A stretch of 41,734 nucleotides of DNA from Bacteroidales bacterium (GTDB lineage Bacteria > Bacteroidota > Bacteroidia > Bacteroidales > CG2-30-32-10). The number at the start of each line of letters is the position of its first letter. The first letter of the stretch is position 1. The notes below the pieces were generated by a model. That model had not been told where the DNA came from, ran no database searches, and saw only the letters and a list, made by a program, of their open reading frames with translations. The stretch is taken from assembly GCA_035353855.1 (NCBI GenBank), contig DAOQAK010000037.1, positions 1 through 41,734 on the forward strand, read 5' to 3'. Both the position numbers and the translations under genes were made by a program. Below, piece by piece: positions 41,586-41,734 of the stretch.

Positions 41586-41734
41586 TTAATGGTCATTTGT
41601 AGTCATTCATTGTCATTATACGTCTGCGGCGGATTCATTCGTTGTGAATTGCCAACTGAGAATTATTCTATTCCTAAACAGTTTGGAGTTTCCTCAGGAA
41701 AAAAGCAGGGAAAAATCAAAACGCTTTAATAGTG

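Larger units (their letters stand above)
41340..41734. other. Region upstream of the Tyr-repeat operon, filled with repeats
   Basis: The 395 bp up to the window edge contain the operon promoter (41374-41381) and two copies of a ttaatgttcaat word (about 41412-41440). They also hold a TATACC-type repeat (41456-41480), the acaag-type repeat shared with 16897-16960 (about 41511-41585), and gtcatt words with a tgcggcgga half-palindrome (about 41590-41640). No gene is visible. Confidence 0.7.

Overview
The window looks like a chromosomal segment of an AT-rich, probably anaerobic member of the Bacteroidota, most likely Bacteroidales-like. The evidence is a type IX secretion (T9SS) C-terminal sorting domain, Bacteroidota-type -7 promoter boxes (TAnnTTTG) in front of several genes, weak or absent Shine-Dalgarno sequences, a GH92/GH2/GH20 glycan locus, and many short word-like intergenic repeats. 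The genus cannot be named from this sequence.

Layout. (1) 1-1596: right part of an IS5/IS1182-type insertion sequence with its transposase. (2) 1825-12970, minus strand: one operon running LacI regulator, MFS sugar transporter, ROK kinase, GH20 hexosaminidase, GH2 beta-mannosidase, GH92 alpha-mannosidase. It is suited to trimming N-glycan-type mannose/GlcNAc glycans and importing the monosaccharides. It has no SusC/SusD pair, and there is a near-perfect LacI-type operator ahead of the regulator. (3) 13149-16818, minus: a T9SS-secreted Asp-box propeller protein, a prolyl-tRNA editing-type deacylase and gltX. (4) 17147-18607, plus: an AAA/DUF4143 ATPase. (5) 18689-26713, minus: a TetR-headed tripartite drug-efflux type operon (TolC, lipoprotein HlyD, two ABC ATPases that look like a split YbhF, two ABC-2 permeases). 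A four-helix-bundle gene and an unknown membrane protein are embedded in it, and repeats fill most of its gaps. (6) 26897-28575, plus: a second DUF4143 ATPase and a 2H phosphoesterase. (7) 28662-34178, plus: a heterodisulfide-reductase-like module (HdrC, HdrB, HdrA, second HdrC, membrane HdrE/D fusion), interrupted by another four-helix-bundle gene bounded by inverted repeats. (8) 34454-36100, minus: MltD-like lytic transglycosylase with LysM domains.

(9) 36454-41339, minus, is the most unusual part. Six tightly packed genes encode a radical SAM/SPASM enzyme, a SPASM-like protein without a radical SAM motif, a second radical SAM/SPASM enzyme, a GT9-type glycosyltransferase, a protein with a twin-arginine signal followed by 13 tandem nine-residue tyrosine-rich repeats (about 106 Tyr in 222 residues), and TatA. 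I read this as a candidate modification-and-export system: cytoplasmic radical SAM chemistry, perhaps with glycosylation, acts on a folded or cross-linked Tyr-repeat protein, which the Tat pathway then exports. It resembles in outline known radical SAM/repeat-peptide systems such as the glycine-rich GRRM type, but I do not recognise this substrate as a described family.

No rRNA, tRNA or CRISPR array was seen.
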